DNA from: an uncultured Lachnospiraceae bacterium | Lineage (GTDB): Bacteria > Bacillota > Clostridia > Lachnospirales > Lachnospiraceae | DNA length: 55,695 nucleotides | Reading direction: 5' to 3' | NCBI GenBank assembly: GCA_900549995.1 | Contig: URQQ01000031.1 | Location: 1 to 55,695 of the forward strand | Part shown: positions 9,301-17,425 of the stretch, piece by piece | How positions within the stretch are numbered: the stretch's first letter is position 1 | Layout of the letters: each line of letters starts with the position of its first letter | Translations under genes and position numbers: made by a program | Notes under the pieces: model-generated | Told to the model about the DNA's origin: nothing | The model's input: the letters and a program-made list of their open reading frames with translations, nothing else | Database searches by the model: none

Positions 9301-9369
9301 ATTCTGAAGAGAATGTGGTAGAATATGTAGTAATTCATTCATTTCATGAGTTATAAAAAAGGAGGAGCT

Positions 9370-10971
9370 ATGAAAAATTCAGGAAAGAAAATCATTGGCG
9401 TCATCGCACTGCTGATTTTTGCAGGTATATATTATTATGTGGCGCTACCAGCGGTGAATCTTCATTCCAGCGACATCTGGTTTTTCATTATATTGGTGCT
9501 GGCTGTCATTCTGGTAGCATATATATGGAAACGCCGTCTTGGAAGAGGGGAGATCAGGCAGTCGAAGGTTGTAAAAATATTCGGTTATCTGATCGGAGCA
9601 GTTGTAATTGTGTATCTTGTGGGGACATTATTATCATCCCAGATCATCAATGCAAAGAAATACCAGAAACTTTTAAAGGTTGAGACAGGGGAATTTACAA
9701 AGGATATTGAGGAGCTGTCATTTGACCAGATTCCGCTTCTTGATAAGGATTCTGCGACGATTCTCGGAAACCGTAAAATGGGAAGCATGGTAGATATGGT
9801 ATCTCAGTTCGAAGTAGACGACCTGTACAGCCAGATCAACTATCAGAGCCGTCCGGTCAGGGTATCGCCTCTGAGATACGCAAGCCCGATCAAATGGTTT
9901 ACGAACAGAAAAGAAGGAATTCCGGCATATATCAGAATTGATATGGCATCTCAGACAACAGAACTTGTCAAACTGAAAGAGGGGATGAAATATTCTACAA
10001 GCGAATATTTTAACCGTAATATTTACAGACATCTGCGTTTTAATTATCCGACGTATATCTTTGACAATTTAAGTTTTGAGATTGATGATGACGGAGTTCC
10101 GTACTGGGTTGCACCGGTGAAGAAGTTCAACATCGGTCTGTTTGGAGGGGAAACTGTCGGAAGAGTGGTACTTTGCAATGCAATAACCGGGGAAACTATC
10201 GATTACAAGATTGATGATGTACCGCAGTGGATTGACCGGGCATATTCTGCTGATCTGCTTGTTCAGCTGTATGATTATTATGGGTCTTTAAAACATGGGT
10301 TCTTTAACAGTGTTCTCGGGCAGAAGGACTGTCTGAAGACGACATCAGGGTATAACTTCCTTGCCATCGACGATGATGTGTGGGTATATACCGGTGTCAC
10401 CTCTGTGAGCGGTGACCAGTCAAATGTCGGATTTGTGCTGATGAATCAGAGGACGATGGAGACGAAGTATTATGCAATTGAAGGCGCGACGGAAGAGTCG
10501 GCAATGTCATCGGCAGAAGGACAGGTACAGAACCTGAAATATAAGGCTACCTTCCCGCTTCTGTTGAATATCTCCGGCGAGCCGACGTATTTTATAGCGC
10601 TTAAGGATGATGCGGGACTTGTAAAGAAATATGCAATGGTAAATGTACAGAAGTACCAGCTTGTTGCGATCGGTGATTCTGTCAGTGCATGTGAGTCACA
10701 GTACCATGACCTGCTTCTTACGAACGGGCTTCGGACGGCAGATCAGGAAGACACAAGAGAAGTCCAGACAATTACCGGCAAGATCACAAAGATCGCCCAG
10801 GGAGTCATCGACGGAAATTCACACTATTATGTGATGGTAGAAGGTTCGGATGAAATATTTGATGTCTCAGTTGTCGATTATATTGATATCATTAAATACG
10901 AGCCGGGACAGGAAATAACAATGGAATACAAAGAGGGAGAACAGTCGAATACAGTGATGTCCCTGAAGTAA
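9370..10971 (+). CDS. Large conserved-type membrane protein of unknown function
   Basis: A 533-residue protein I do not recognise. Three hydrophobic segments lie near the N-terminus (about residues 8-25, 34-52 and 75-95). A long soluble domain of roughly 430 residues follows, probably outside the cell. This domain has no cysteine-rich or catalytic motif I can name. Stretches such as VPYWVAPVKKFNIG and GRVVLCNAITGE suggest a beta-rich binding domain loosely like PepSY-type repeats, which is inference only. The start is ATG 9370 rather than the in-frame ATG 9346, because AAAAAAGGAGGAGCT lies between them at the right distance for 9370. The gap to the AEC transporter is only 23 bases, so the two are probably cotranscribed. 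Confidence 0.75.
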   Translation: MKNSGKKIIGVIALLIFAGIYYYVALPAVNLHSSDIWFFIILVLAVILVAYIWKRRLGRGEIRQSKVVKIFGYLIGAVVIVYLVGTLLSSQIINAKKYQKLLKVETGEFTKDIEELSFDQIPLLDKDSATILGNRKMGSMVDMVSQFEVDDLYSQINYQSRPVRVSPLRYASPIKWFTNRKEGIPAYIRIDMASQTTELVKLKEGMKYSTSEYFNRNIYRHLRFNYPTYIFDNLSFEIDDDGVPYWVAPVKKFNIGLFGGETVGRVVLCNAITGETIDYKIDDVPQWIDRAYSADLLVQLYDYYGSLKHGFFNSVLGQKDCLKTTSGYNFLAIDDDVWVYTGVTSVSGDQSNVGFVLMNQRTMETKYYAIEGATEESAMSSAEGQVQNLKYKATFPLLLNISGEPTYFIALKDDAGLVKKYAMVNVQKYQLVAIGDSVSACESQYHDLLLTNGLRTADQEDTREVQTITGKITKIAQGVIDGNSHYYVMVEGSDEIFDVSVVDYIDIIKYEPGQEITMEYKEGEQSNTVMSLK

Positions 10972-10994
10972 AGAAGATGAAAAGGTGAAGAAAG

Positions 10995-11927
10995 ATGGAA
11001 TTGAGTATACTGCTGGCACAGAAAATAAGTTCAATGTTTCTGATGAGTGTGATTGGGTTTATCGTAGTAAAGATAGGACTTCTGGAGGCGAGAGGCAGTA
11101 AAGTCCTTTCAAACCTGGTTGTATATGTCGGTATCCCATGTATGACAGTGAATTCATTCCAGATTTCATACACAAAGGAGAAAATGAGCGGGCTTTTGAT
11201 AGCGGTGGCAGCTGTGATCGGAATCCATATTTTCTTTATTGGATTTACGAAACTGCTGCAGCCCGTGCTGCATTTTGCGTCGATTGAGAAAGCATCATTG
11301 ATCTATACAAACTGCGGCAATCTGATCGTCCCTTTGGTAGGTTCTGTACTTGGAATGAAATGGGTATTCTATACATCCGCTTATATGATGGTGCAGACGG
11401 TCATGATCTGGACCCACGGGGTAGCCCTGATCAGCAGTTCCAGGAAGAACAGTCTTAAGAAAATCATGCTGAATCCTTCGATGATTGCCGTGATGATCGG
11501 ACTTTTATTGTTTCTTACAAGAATCCGTATCCCGGCACTCATCGGAGACTGCATGTCTGGGTTTGCAGACATGGTTGCGCCGGCCAGCATGCTTGTCATA
11601 GGGATGCTGATGGGTGAGGTTGATTTAAAATGGGTGTTCCGGCAGAAGCGGCCGTACTTTATCTGTTTTATCCGTCTGATTGTAATGCCGGTGATTGTAG
11701 CTCTTGTGTTCCGGTTCACAGGGATTCTTGGATTACATAGAGATGCTGAAAAAATATTGCTTGTCGTACTTCTTGCAGCGTCGGCACCTGTAGCGGCTAC
11801 CGTGACACAGATGGCGCAGGTGTTTGACGGTGATGCGACCTATGCCAGTGTCATCAATGTAATGTCGGTCATCTTCTGTATTATCACGATGCCTCTGATT
11901 GTGTTTTTCTTTGAGGCGCTTCTGTAG
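10995..11927 (+). CDS. AEC (auxin efflux carrier) family transporter
   Basis: A 310-residue, very hydrophobic protein with about ten membrane helices in the family's 5+5 arrangement. The N-terminal half contains LLAQKISSMFLMSVIGFIVV and the second half starts near NPSMIAVMIGLLLFL (about residue 155). Polar breaks such as TNCGNLIVPLVGSVLG and APVAATVTQMAQVF are typical of the AEC/bile-acid-symporter fold. Bacterial members export or exchange small organic acids or related solutes; the substrate cannot be predicted here. It starts at ATG 10995 with AAGGTGAAGAAAG upstream, 23 bases after the preceding membrane-protein gene. A strong terminator follows. Confidence 0.88.
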   Translation: MELSILLAQKISSMFLMSVIGFIVVKIGLLEARGSKVLSNLVVYVGIPCMTVNSFQISYTKEKMSGLLIAVAAVIGIHIFFIGFTKLLQPVLHFASIEKASLIYTNCGNLIVPLVGSVLGMKWVFYTSAYMMVQTVMIWTHGVALISSSRKNSLKKIMLNPSMIAVMIGLLLFLTRIRIPALIGDCMSGFADMVAPASMLVIGMLMGEVDLKWVFRQKRPYFICFIRLIVMPVIVALVFRFTGILGLHRDAEKILLVVLLAASAPVAATVTQMAQVFDGDATYASVINVMSVIFCIITMPLIVFFFEALL

Positions 11928-11947
11928 AATTTCAGTGCCAATAAAAA

Positions 11948-11988
11948 TGGGTTCTCATACAACGAAATGTATGGAACCCCTTTTTTTA
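11948..11988 (+). terminator. Intrinsic terminator after the AEC transporter
   Basis: GGGTTCTCATACA pairs with TGTATGGAACCC across a 6-base loop, followed by seven Ts. The A-rich 5' flank (AATAAAAATG) means it may also serve the convergent gene ending at 11997. Confidence 0.88.
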
Positions 11989-11996
11989 TTCTCTTA

Positions 11997-12422
11997 TTAA
12001 TTCAGTATCTGGCAGCCATCCAGATTTACTTTGTTTTCAATTTCGGCTTTGTCTGCACTGATGCTTACATAGAAATCAATGCTTGCATCTTTGGAGATTT
12101 TTTTCAGTCTTTCGATAAAATCAGGAATATTTTCCATGGAGATATCCGCATGTTTCAGAATTCCGTCAATAAAAATATCTTCGATATCACTGTTGCAGCT
12201 GATCATACCATAAAGGAATCCAATGTATTCATCTGCGTTTACGATCGCCGGATAGTCCTGCATGCATACTGCACGGATATCGAACGATAAACTATATGTA
12301 TCACGGTGACTCTGTTTGACAAAAATTATGTTGCCGTTACAATCCTTTTCTTTTTGATTTGCTAATTCGATCATTTGTTGTGTTTTTCCTGAGCCTTTTG
12401 GCCCTGTTAATAAATTTACCAT
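11997..12422 (-). CDS. Small P-loop ATPase-like protein of unknown function
   Basis: A 141-residue protein beginning MVNLLTGPKGSGKTQQMIE, a clear Walker A motif (GPKGSGKT) within the first 14 residues. IEDIFIDGILKHAD near residue 90 may be a Walker B strand. The size is that of a minimal RecA/SIMIBI-like NTPase domain. The ORF extends further upstream, but ATG 12422 has AAAGGAG seven bases before it and places the Walker A strand at the N-terminus as expected. It is a single-gene unit facing the AEC gene and divergent from leuS. No partner indicates its role. Confidence 0.75.
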   Translation of the reverse strand: MVNLLTGPKGSGKTQQMIELANQKEKDCNGNIIFVKQSHRDTYSLSFDIRAVCMQDYPAIVNADEYIGFLYGMISCNSDIEDIFIDGILKHADISMENIPDFIERLKKISKDASIDFYVSISADKAEIENKVNLDGCQILN

Positions 12423-12504
12423 GGCACAATCTCCTTTATTTAAATTTCGTACAAATTTCTTATACATATTATACACTATTCTAAGGAGGCAGACAACCTA
12501 AAAC

Positions 12505-12532
12505 TTGACAAATACAGTGTATATGGTAAAAT
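12505..12532 (+). promoter_or_regulatory. Promoter of leuS
   Basis: A consensus TTGACA (12505-12510), a 16-base spacer and TAAAAT (12527-12532). The leader of about 70 bases contains the hairpin at 12549-12584. Confidence 0.75.
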
Positions 12533-12548
12533 GTCAGAAGACGAAGAT

Positions 12549-12584
12549 AGTCCTTTTGTCTCTATGGACAGAGATGAAAGGACT
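12549..12584 (+). promoter_or_regulatory. Leader hairpin upstream of leuS
   Basis: AGTCCTTT (12549-12556) pairs with AAAGGACT (12577-12584), and inside it TCTCT pairs with AGAGA around an ATGGAC loop. The sequence CTTTATTAT follows directly, then the leuS ribosome site. There is no T-box (no GGTGG antiterminator bulge sequence). It may be a weak attenuator or an mRNA-stabilising structure. Confidence 0.5.
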
Positions 12585-12609
12585 CTTTATTATAGGAGGA
12601 ATGAAAATC

Positions 12610-15030
12610 ATGTCAGCACCTTATAACCATAAAGCGGTTGAGAAGAAATGGAAAGAAAAATGGTCTGCAAATCCAGTCAATCCGAAGACAGATGGAACTG
12701 GAAAACAGAAAGAGAAATATTACTGTCTGGATATGTTCCCATACCCGTCAGGGAACGGACTTCATGTAGGACACTGGAGAGGATATGTAATTTCCGATGT
12801 ATGGAGCCGTTATAAATTACAGCAGGGATATTACATTGTACATCCGATGGGGTGGGATGCATTTGGGCTTCCGGCTGAGAATTATGCGATTAAAATGGGG
12901 GTTCATCCGGCAAAGTCGACAGCGGAAAATGTAGCGAATATCAAACGTCAGATTGATGAGATCTCTGCATTATATGACTGGGATATGGAAGTTAACACAA
13001 CGGATCCGGAATTTTATAAATGGACACAGTGGATTTTTGTAAAAATGTTCAAAGCAGGACTTGCATACGAGAAGGAATTCCCGATTAACTGGTGTCCTTC
13101 CTGTAAGACAGGGCTTGCGAATGAAGAGGTTGTGAATGGAAAATGCGAGCGCTGCGGAACGGAAGTGACTAAGAAAAATCTCCGTCAGTGGATGCTCAAA
13201 ATTACGGCTTACGCGGACAGGCTTCTTAATGACCTGGACAAACTTGACTGGCCTGAGAAGGTTAAGAAAATGCAGTCTGACTGGATCGGCAAGAGCCACG
13301 GTGCAGAAGTAGAATTTACTGTGGAAAATACAGAGAAGAAGATTACCGTATACACAACGAGACCGGATACACTTTATGGTGCGACGTTCATGGTACTTGC
13401 GCCGGAGCATGAGATGGCAAAAGAACTGGCAAACGATGAGACAAGAGAAGCGGTCGAAGATTATATCTTCAAAGCATCTATGAAGTCTTCGGTTGACCGT
13501 CTGCAGGACAAAGAAAAAACAGGTGTGTTCACGGGAAGTTATGCAGTGAACCCGATCAACGGCGCAAAGGTTCCGATCTGGCTGTCAGATTACGTTCTTG
13601 CTGATTATGGTACAGGTGCGATTATGTGTGTACCGGCACATGATGACAGGGACTTTGAATTCGCAAAGAAATTTGATATTCCGATTATTGAAGTGATCTC
13701 TCCGGACGGCGAGGAACATGATCTGGAAGAAGCATATACAGGATCAGGAATCATGGTTCATTCCGGTGAATGGACAGGAATGAAATCCGATGAAATCAAA
13801 GAAAAGGCTCCGTTTATCATGGAAGAGCGGGGAATTGGAAGGGCGACGACCAACTTCAAGTTAAGAGACTGGGTATTCTCACGCCAGCGTTACTGGGGAG
13901 AGCCGATCCCGATCATCCACTGCCCGGACTGTGGTGCTGTTCCGGTGCCGGAAGATGAACTGCCGTTAAGACTGCCGGAAGTAGATTCCTATGAGCCTAC
14001 AGGAACAGGGGAATCACCGCTTGCAGGAATTGACGAGTGGGTGAATACAACCTGCCCTGTCTGCGGAAAACCTGCGAAACGCGAGACCAATACAATGCCT
14101 CAGTGGGCTGGTTCTTCATGGTATTTCCTGCGCTATGTAGATAATCACAACAGTGAGGAACTGGTTTCCAGGGAGAAAGCAGACGCAATGCTTCCTGTAG
14201 ATATGTATATCGGAGGGGTAGAGCACGCCGTGCTTCATCTTCTGTATTCCAGATTCTACACGAAATTCCTGTGTGATATCGGAGTGGTTGATTTCGACGA
14301 GCCATTTAAGAAATTGTTCAACCAGGGAATGATCACAGGTAAAAACGGGATTAAGATGAGCAAGTCCAAAGGAAATGTTGTGTCACCAGATGACCTTGTA
14401 AGAGATTATGGCTGTGATTCACTGAGAATGTACGAGCTCTTTGTAGGACCGCCGGAACTTGACGCTGAGTGGGATGACAGAGGAATTGACGGTGTGTACC
14501 GCTTCTTAAACCGTGTGTGGAAGCTTGTGATGGACGGCAAAGACCAGGACATCAAAGCGACAAAAGAGATGGTGAAAAACCGCCACAAACTGATCTATGA
14601 CATTACGACCCGTCTGGAAAACTTCAGTTTGAATACAGTAATTTCAGCATTCATGGAATATACAAATAAATTTACCGAGATTGCCAAGAAAGAAGGCGGA
14701 ATTGACAAAGAAACACTGGAAGCTGTCACAGTTCTCCTGTCACCATTTGCACCTCACATCGCAGAAGAGTTCTGGGAGGCACTCGGACATACAGAGACCG
14801 TCTTTTGTGCAGGCTGGCCTTCTTATGACAAAGAAAAAATGAAAGACGATGAAAAAGAGATTGCTGTCCAGATCAACGGAAAAACAAAAGCAGTCATCAC
14901 ACTTCCGGCCGACGTATCAAAAGACGACGCCATCACCGCCGGAAAAGAAGCCATCGCCTCCAAACTCACCGGGACAATCCTAAAAGAAATCTACGTCCCA
15001 GGCAGAATCATAAACATTGTGCAAAAATAG
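12610..15030 (+). CDS. leuS: Leucyl-tRNA synthetase
   Basis: An 806-residue class I aminoacyl-tRNA synthetase of normal bacterial LeuRS length; it charges tRNA-Leu in the cytoplasm. The HIGH motif appears as HVGH in YPSGNGLHVGHWRGY (about residue 40). A zinc-type cysteine set lies in CPSCKTGLANEEVVNGKCERC. The CP1 editing domain carries the Thr-rich TTRPDTLYGATF, and the KMSKS motif is in GIKMSKSKGNVVSPDD. The C-terminal tRNA-binding extension is present. ATG 12610 is preferred to ATG 12601 because AGGAGGA sits against the first and 9 bases from the second. The terminator is the long hairpin just after the stop codon. Confidence 0.97.
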   Translation: MSAPYNHKAVEKKWKEKWSANPVNPKTDGTGKQKEKYYCLDMFPYPSGNGLHVGHWRGYVISDVWSRYKLQQGYYIVHPMGWDAFGLPAENYAIKMGVHPAKSTAENVANIKRQIDEISALYDWDMEVNTTDPEFYKWTQWIFVKMFKAGLAYEKEFPINWCPSCKTGLANEEVVNGKCERCGTEVTKKNLRQWMLKITAYADRLLNDLDKLDWPEKVKKMQSDWIGKSHGAEVEFTVENTEKKITVYTTRPDTLYGATFMVLAPEHEMAKELANDETREAVEDYIFKASMKSSVDRLQDKEKTGVFTGSYAVNPINGAKVPIWLSDYVLADYGTGAIMCVPAHDDRDFEFAKKFDIPIIEVISPDGEEHDLEEAYTGSGIMVHSGEWTGMKSDEIKEKAPFIMEERGIGRATTNFKLRDWVFSRQRYWGEPIPIIHCPDCGAVPVPEDELPLRLPEVDSYEPTGTGESPLAGIDEWVNTTCPVCGKPAKRETNTMPQWAGSSWYFLRYVDNHNSEELVSREKADAMLPVDMYIGGVEHAVLHLLYSRFYTKFLCDIGVVDFDEPFKKLFNQGMITGKNGIKMSKSKGNVVSPDDLVRDYGCDSLRMYELFVGPPELDAEWDDRGIDGVYRFLNRVWKLVMDGKDQDIKATKEMVKNRHKLIYDITTRLENFSLNTVISAFMEYTNKFTEIAKKEGGIDKETLEAVTVLLSPFAPHIAEEFWEALGHTETVFCAGWPSYDKEKMKDDEKEIAVQINGKTKAVITLPADVSKDDAITAGKEAIASKLTGTILKEIYVPGRIINIVQK

Positions 15031-15153
15031 GCAGTGCGAATCAAATAACAGAGGGACTTATCCTGCTCGCAGGAATAAGTCCCTTTGTTGTTTGATTCAT
15101 AGGGCGAATGCCCGTCAATCGAGTGAGCTCGCTCACGAGATTGAAGCACTGCC
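15030..15153. repeat. Nested inverted-repeat structure (four-way junction) after leuS
   Basis: The outer arms GGCAGTGC (15030-15037) and GCACTGCC (15146-15153) enclose three further hairpins. Hairpin one is a long stem at 15038-15098 whose arms begin GAATCAAA and end TTTGATTC, with a CTCG tip. Hairpin two is GGGC-GAAT-GCCC (15102-15113). Hairpin three is the symmetric CAATC-GA-GTGAGC-TC-GCTCAC-GA-GATTG (15116-15143). The first hairpin probably terminates leuS. The whole closes into a cruciform-like four-way junction, which is more than a terminator needs. A dispersed palindromic element or a structured RNA are the main alternatives. Confidence 0.7.
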
Positions 15154-15187
15154 GTAGCCGACAGCCAGGTTGAGTCAGTTCAACCTT

Positions 15188-15955
15188 CTATTCCTCATAC
15201 CAGCGTCCAATCTTCTGTAATGCCTCGCGTGTGAAGTCATTGATTTTACCGTAAGAATCCCAGTATTCATCGTCAAGATCATCTGCAAAACAGGTTTCCG
15301 AAAAACAGGCAATATATTCAAACAGACGGTAGAACATGGGGATGACAGTATCATAAAAGGTAAACGTCATCTGCTTCTGGAACAGAGAGATGCCGTGTAC
15401 AAAGTCACAGAGATCCTGGTAATCTTCGTAGATTGCGGGATCAACTAAGCTGCATAAGCTTCGCATGGACAGCTGTCTGGTCACCGGCAGCAGCCAGCCC
15501 TTGCTGTCATTAAATTCCCGTTTCTTCAGTAAAGAAGGATCGACATCTGACTTTTCGCAAAACTTTAAGAGTTCAGCTTCAAGTTCTGGCAAATTCTTTC
15601 TTTTCACAGCCTTCATATACGAGTGAACCTCCCAGTATTTCCAAAGTTCTTTTTCAGGGTGGTCAAGCACGATTCTCAGGCAGACGTAGTTTTCTATCAT
15701 CGCGCGGTTCAGCATTGCAGCGGCGTAGAAGTTACCACGTAGAACGGAGTTATATGCCTCCTTGGAATATTCGAGAAGTGCTGATGTGAACAGACGTATC
15801 ATTTTTTGATCATTTTCATAGAGGAACTCATGACTGCTGCTATAATACTTGTCAATAATATGGATATAATGGCCTAATTCATCGATCAGCTCTCTGTGAT
15901 CATATACAGCTTCCAGATTCTCACTATTATAAAATTCTCTGTGATCTGTGTTCAT
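15188..15955 (-). CDS. Helical protein, possibly DUF5677-like
   Basis: A 255-residue soluble, probably all-helical protein. The segment YNSVLRGNFYAAAMLNRAMIE (about residues 69-88) resembles the conserved region of DUF5677-type proteins, whose function is unknown and which are often found in accessory and defence neighbourhoods. Acidic and aromatic residues are common (CFADDLDDEYWDSYG near the C-terminus). No catalytic motif is evident. It starts at ATG 15955, with AAAGGAGAT five bases upstream. A ribbon-helix-helix gene lies 44 bases upstream on the same strand, suggesting a two-gene unit with the small protein first. The family assignment is tentative. Confidence 0.7.
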   Translation of the reverse strand: MNTDHREFYNSENLEAVYDHRELIDELGHYIHIIDKYYSSSHEFLYENDQKMIRLFTSALLEYSKEAYNSVLRGNFYAAAMLNRAMIENYVCLRIVLDHPEKELWKYWEVHSYMKAVKRKNLPELEAELLKFCEKSDVDPSLLKKREFNDSKGWLLPVTRQLSMRSLCSLVDPAIYEDYQDLCDFVHGISLFQKQMTFTFYDTVIPMFYRLFEYIACFSETCFADDLDDEYWDSYGKINDFTREALQKIGRWYEE

Positions 15956-15999
15956 CTTTATCTCCTTTGTCTCAGGAATGGTCGTCTTTGGTATTGTGT

Positions 16000-16164
16000 C
16001 TATACTATCAGTTTTCCGCTTTCTTTTTCACACTTGGCGACTGCCTGGCGGATCAGGTATAGTACTTCGCTGTTGATGGAACGATCCTCCAACTCAGCAA
16101 GGGCTCTCAGTTTTTTATGTGTTTCGCTATCGATTCGAAGTCCTAAATGTTTATTTTTTTCCAT
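16000..16164 (-). CDS. Ribbon-helix-helix DNA-binding protein (Arc/CopG type)
   Basis: A 54-residue protein, MEKNKHLGLRIDSETHKKLR followed by an acidic and basic helix pair. A short beta strand (HLGLRID) is followed by two helices around the turn DRSINSEVLYLIRQA, the pattern of Arc/CopG repressors and many antitoxins. The ORF runs ten codons further upstream, but ATG 16164 has AGAGG six bases before it. It is the first gene of a pair with the 255-residue protein, so it probably represses that operon. The promoter TTGAAA-17-TATTAT lies at 16229-16257. Confidence 0.8.
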   Translation of the reverse strand: MEKNKHLGLRIDSETHKKLRALAELEDRSINSEVLYLIRQAVAKCEKESGKLIV

Positions 16165-16228
16165 ACGCTGCCTCTTTCTTCCTGTAAAATACATGTCATT
16201 ATTTGTACCATGATATCTTCTATTTATA

Positions 16229-16257
16229 ATAATAACGACATTTATTCTTTATTTCAA
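16229..16257 (-). promoter_or_regulatory. Probable promoter of the ribbon-helix-helix gene pair
   Basis: On the minus strand: TTGAAA (16257-16252), a 17-base spacer and TATTAT (16234-16229). The leader to the start codon is about 60 bases. Confidence 0.55.
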
Positions 16258-16360
16258 TTACAATATTGCCATGAAATAAAAATATACTGACAGACAGGTG
16301 GAATGCTGGCCGCATTGTTTTCTGACATGCCGGTATGTAAACAGTGCTGCTGTTTTGTAA

Positions 16361-16669
16361 ACCCAGGTCATTGCAGGTGGACTGATTCTTGATAAGGAGA
16401 GCAGCCGGATTCATAGAGCGGGGAAAGAGCTTGAACTTACGGGGCGGGAGTTTCTGCTTTTGTCCTATCTCATGGAAAATGCCGGAAGAATCATCAGTAA
16501 AGAGAGCCTCTATGAACATGTATGGGGAGAATACAGCAGTGTCTGCGATAATACCATTATGGTGCATATCCGGCATCTCAGAGAAAAAATTGAGGATACT
16601 CCTTCCAGCCCGAAGCAGCTGGTGACAGTGAAGGGACTTGGTTATAAGTTAAAGAAAAGGATGGAATAG
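16361..16669 (+). pseudogene. OmpR-family response regulator remnant (DNA-binding domain only)
   Basis: The reading frame after the stop at 16358-16360 encodes a complete winged-helix domain. It shows GGLILDKESSRIHRAGKELE, then LTGREFLLLSYLMENAGRII, YEHVWGEY, VHIRHLREKIE and VTVKGLGYKLKK, which together match the OmpR/PhoB C-terminal domain. The receiver domain that should precede it is missing: the upstream bases are A/T-rich, contain stops and show no phosphoacceptor region. There is no start codon with a ribosome site before the domain. It is followed directly by the truncated start of a sensor kinase, so this is the relic of a deleted two-component system. Confidence 0.8.
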
Positions 16670-16801
16670 ATGCGTAAATCAGGATACAGGTCAATGTTTC
16701 ATATATATCTTATTTTTTCCCTGGCATTTCTGGGGGCAGCCTGCGTTTCTATGATATTTTTCTATTCGGTGATCACAGTCAGAGACGGAAGGCTTGCATA
16801 A
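16670..16801 (+). pseudogene. Sensor histidine kinase remnant (N-terminal 43 residues)
   Basis: The ATG at 16670 immediately follows the response-regulator stop, as in an intact operon. It encodes a basic N-terminus and one membrane helix (HIYLIFSLAFLGAACVSMIF), then FYSVITVRDGRLA and a stop at 16799-16801. This matches the start of a VanS-like kinase. The sensor loop, second helix, HisKA and ATPase domains are absent, and the NUDIX gene begins about 115 bases later. The kinase was therefore lost by nonsense mutation plus deletion. Confidence 0.75.
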
Positions 16802-16915
16802 GTTTTGGGAATCGCCAAAAAATCTTTCATAGTTCAGTTTTTTCCTGAAATATGTTATACTGGCATCGTTATAAGTTTCAGGAAGAATGATATAGTTAAG
16901 GATAGGAACCGCAGA

Positions 16916-17371
16916 ATGGAAAGATTTGAAAAAGCAGTATTTACAAATATGTGTATGGTTTATGATGACTGTGGAAATGTACTAGTTCAGGATCGTGTAG
17001 ATGAAGACTGGGGCGGGATTACTTTCCCGGGAGGGCATGTAGAGAAGCGCGAGGATTTTACCGATGCTGTCATACGGGAAGTCTTTGAGGAAACGGGGCT
17101 TCGCATCTCGGGGCCAAGACTGTGCGGAATCAAACAGTGGACGAGGGAGGATGGTTCCCGGTATGTTGTATTGTGTTATAAAACAGACCGCTATGAGGGA
17201 ACACTGGTTTCCTCTGAAGAGGGAGAGATGACCTGGGTGAAAATGGAAGATCTGGAGAAAATGCCGCTGGCCCGGGGGATGAATTATATGCTCAGATTAT
17301 TTCTTGATGACGATATCAGTGAACACAGTTTTTGTATGTGTGGCGGCAGCAGAGTAGATGTCTTAAAATAA
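16916..17371 (+). CDS. NUDIX hydrolase (MutT / 8-oxo-dGTP diphosphatase type)
   Basis: A 151-residue protein with a perfect Nudix box near residue 41: G-x5-E-x7-REVFEETGL within GGHVEKREDFTDAVIREVFE. The glutamates of REVFEE bind the divalent metals that cleave a nucleoside diphosphate linked to another group. The N-terminus FTNMCMVYDDCGNVLVQDR and the compact size are typical of MutT/YtkD sanitising enzymes, though the exact substrate is uncertain. ATG 16916 was chosen because TAAGGATAGGAA lies just upstream and the codons before it do not resemble the family. A bidirectional terminator follows. Confidence 0.88.
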   Translation: MERFEKAVFTNMCMVYDDCGNVLVQDRVDEDWGGITFPGGHVEKREDFTDAVIREVFEETGLRISGPRLCGIKQWTREDGSRYVVLCYKTDRYEGTLVSSEEGEMTWVKMEDLEKMPLARGMNYMLRLFLDDDISEHSFCMCGGSRVDVLK

Positions 17372-17376
17372 CGGAT

Positions 17377-17423
17377 AAAAATGCAGGTATGCGCTTTAAC
17401 GAAAAGGCGTACCTGCATTTTTT
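17377..17423. terminator. Bidirectional terminator between the NUDIX and GGDEF genes
   Basis: AAAATGCAGGTA (17377-17388) pairs with TACCTGCATTTT, with further pairing of GCGC-type bases inside. A T-run follows in both directions, suiting the two converging genes. Confidence 0.88.
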
Positions 17424-17425
17424 CA

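Noticed and set aside
12530..12609. T-box riboswitch upstream of leuS
   Set aside because: The leader is far too short and lacks the conserved T-box sequence.
16220..16576. 118-codon ORF on the minus strand at the two-component remnant
   Set aside because: It overlaps the winged-helix remnant in antisense and has no ribosome site or recognisable domain.
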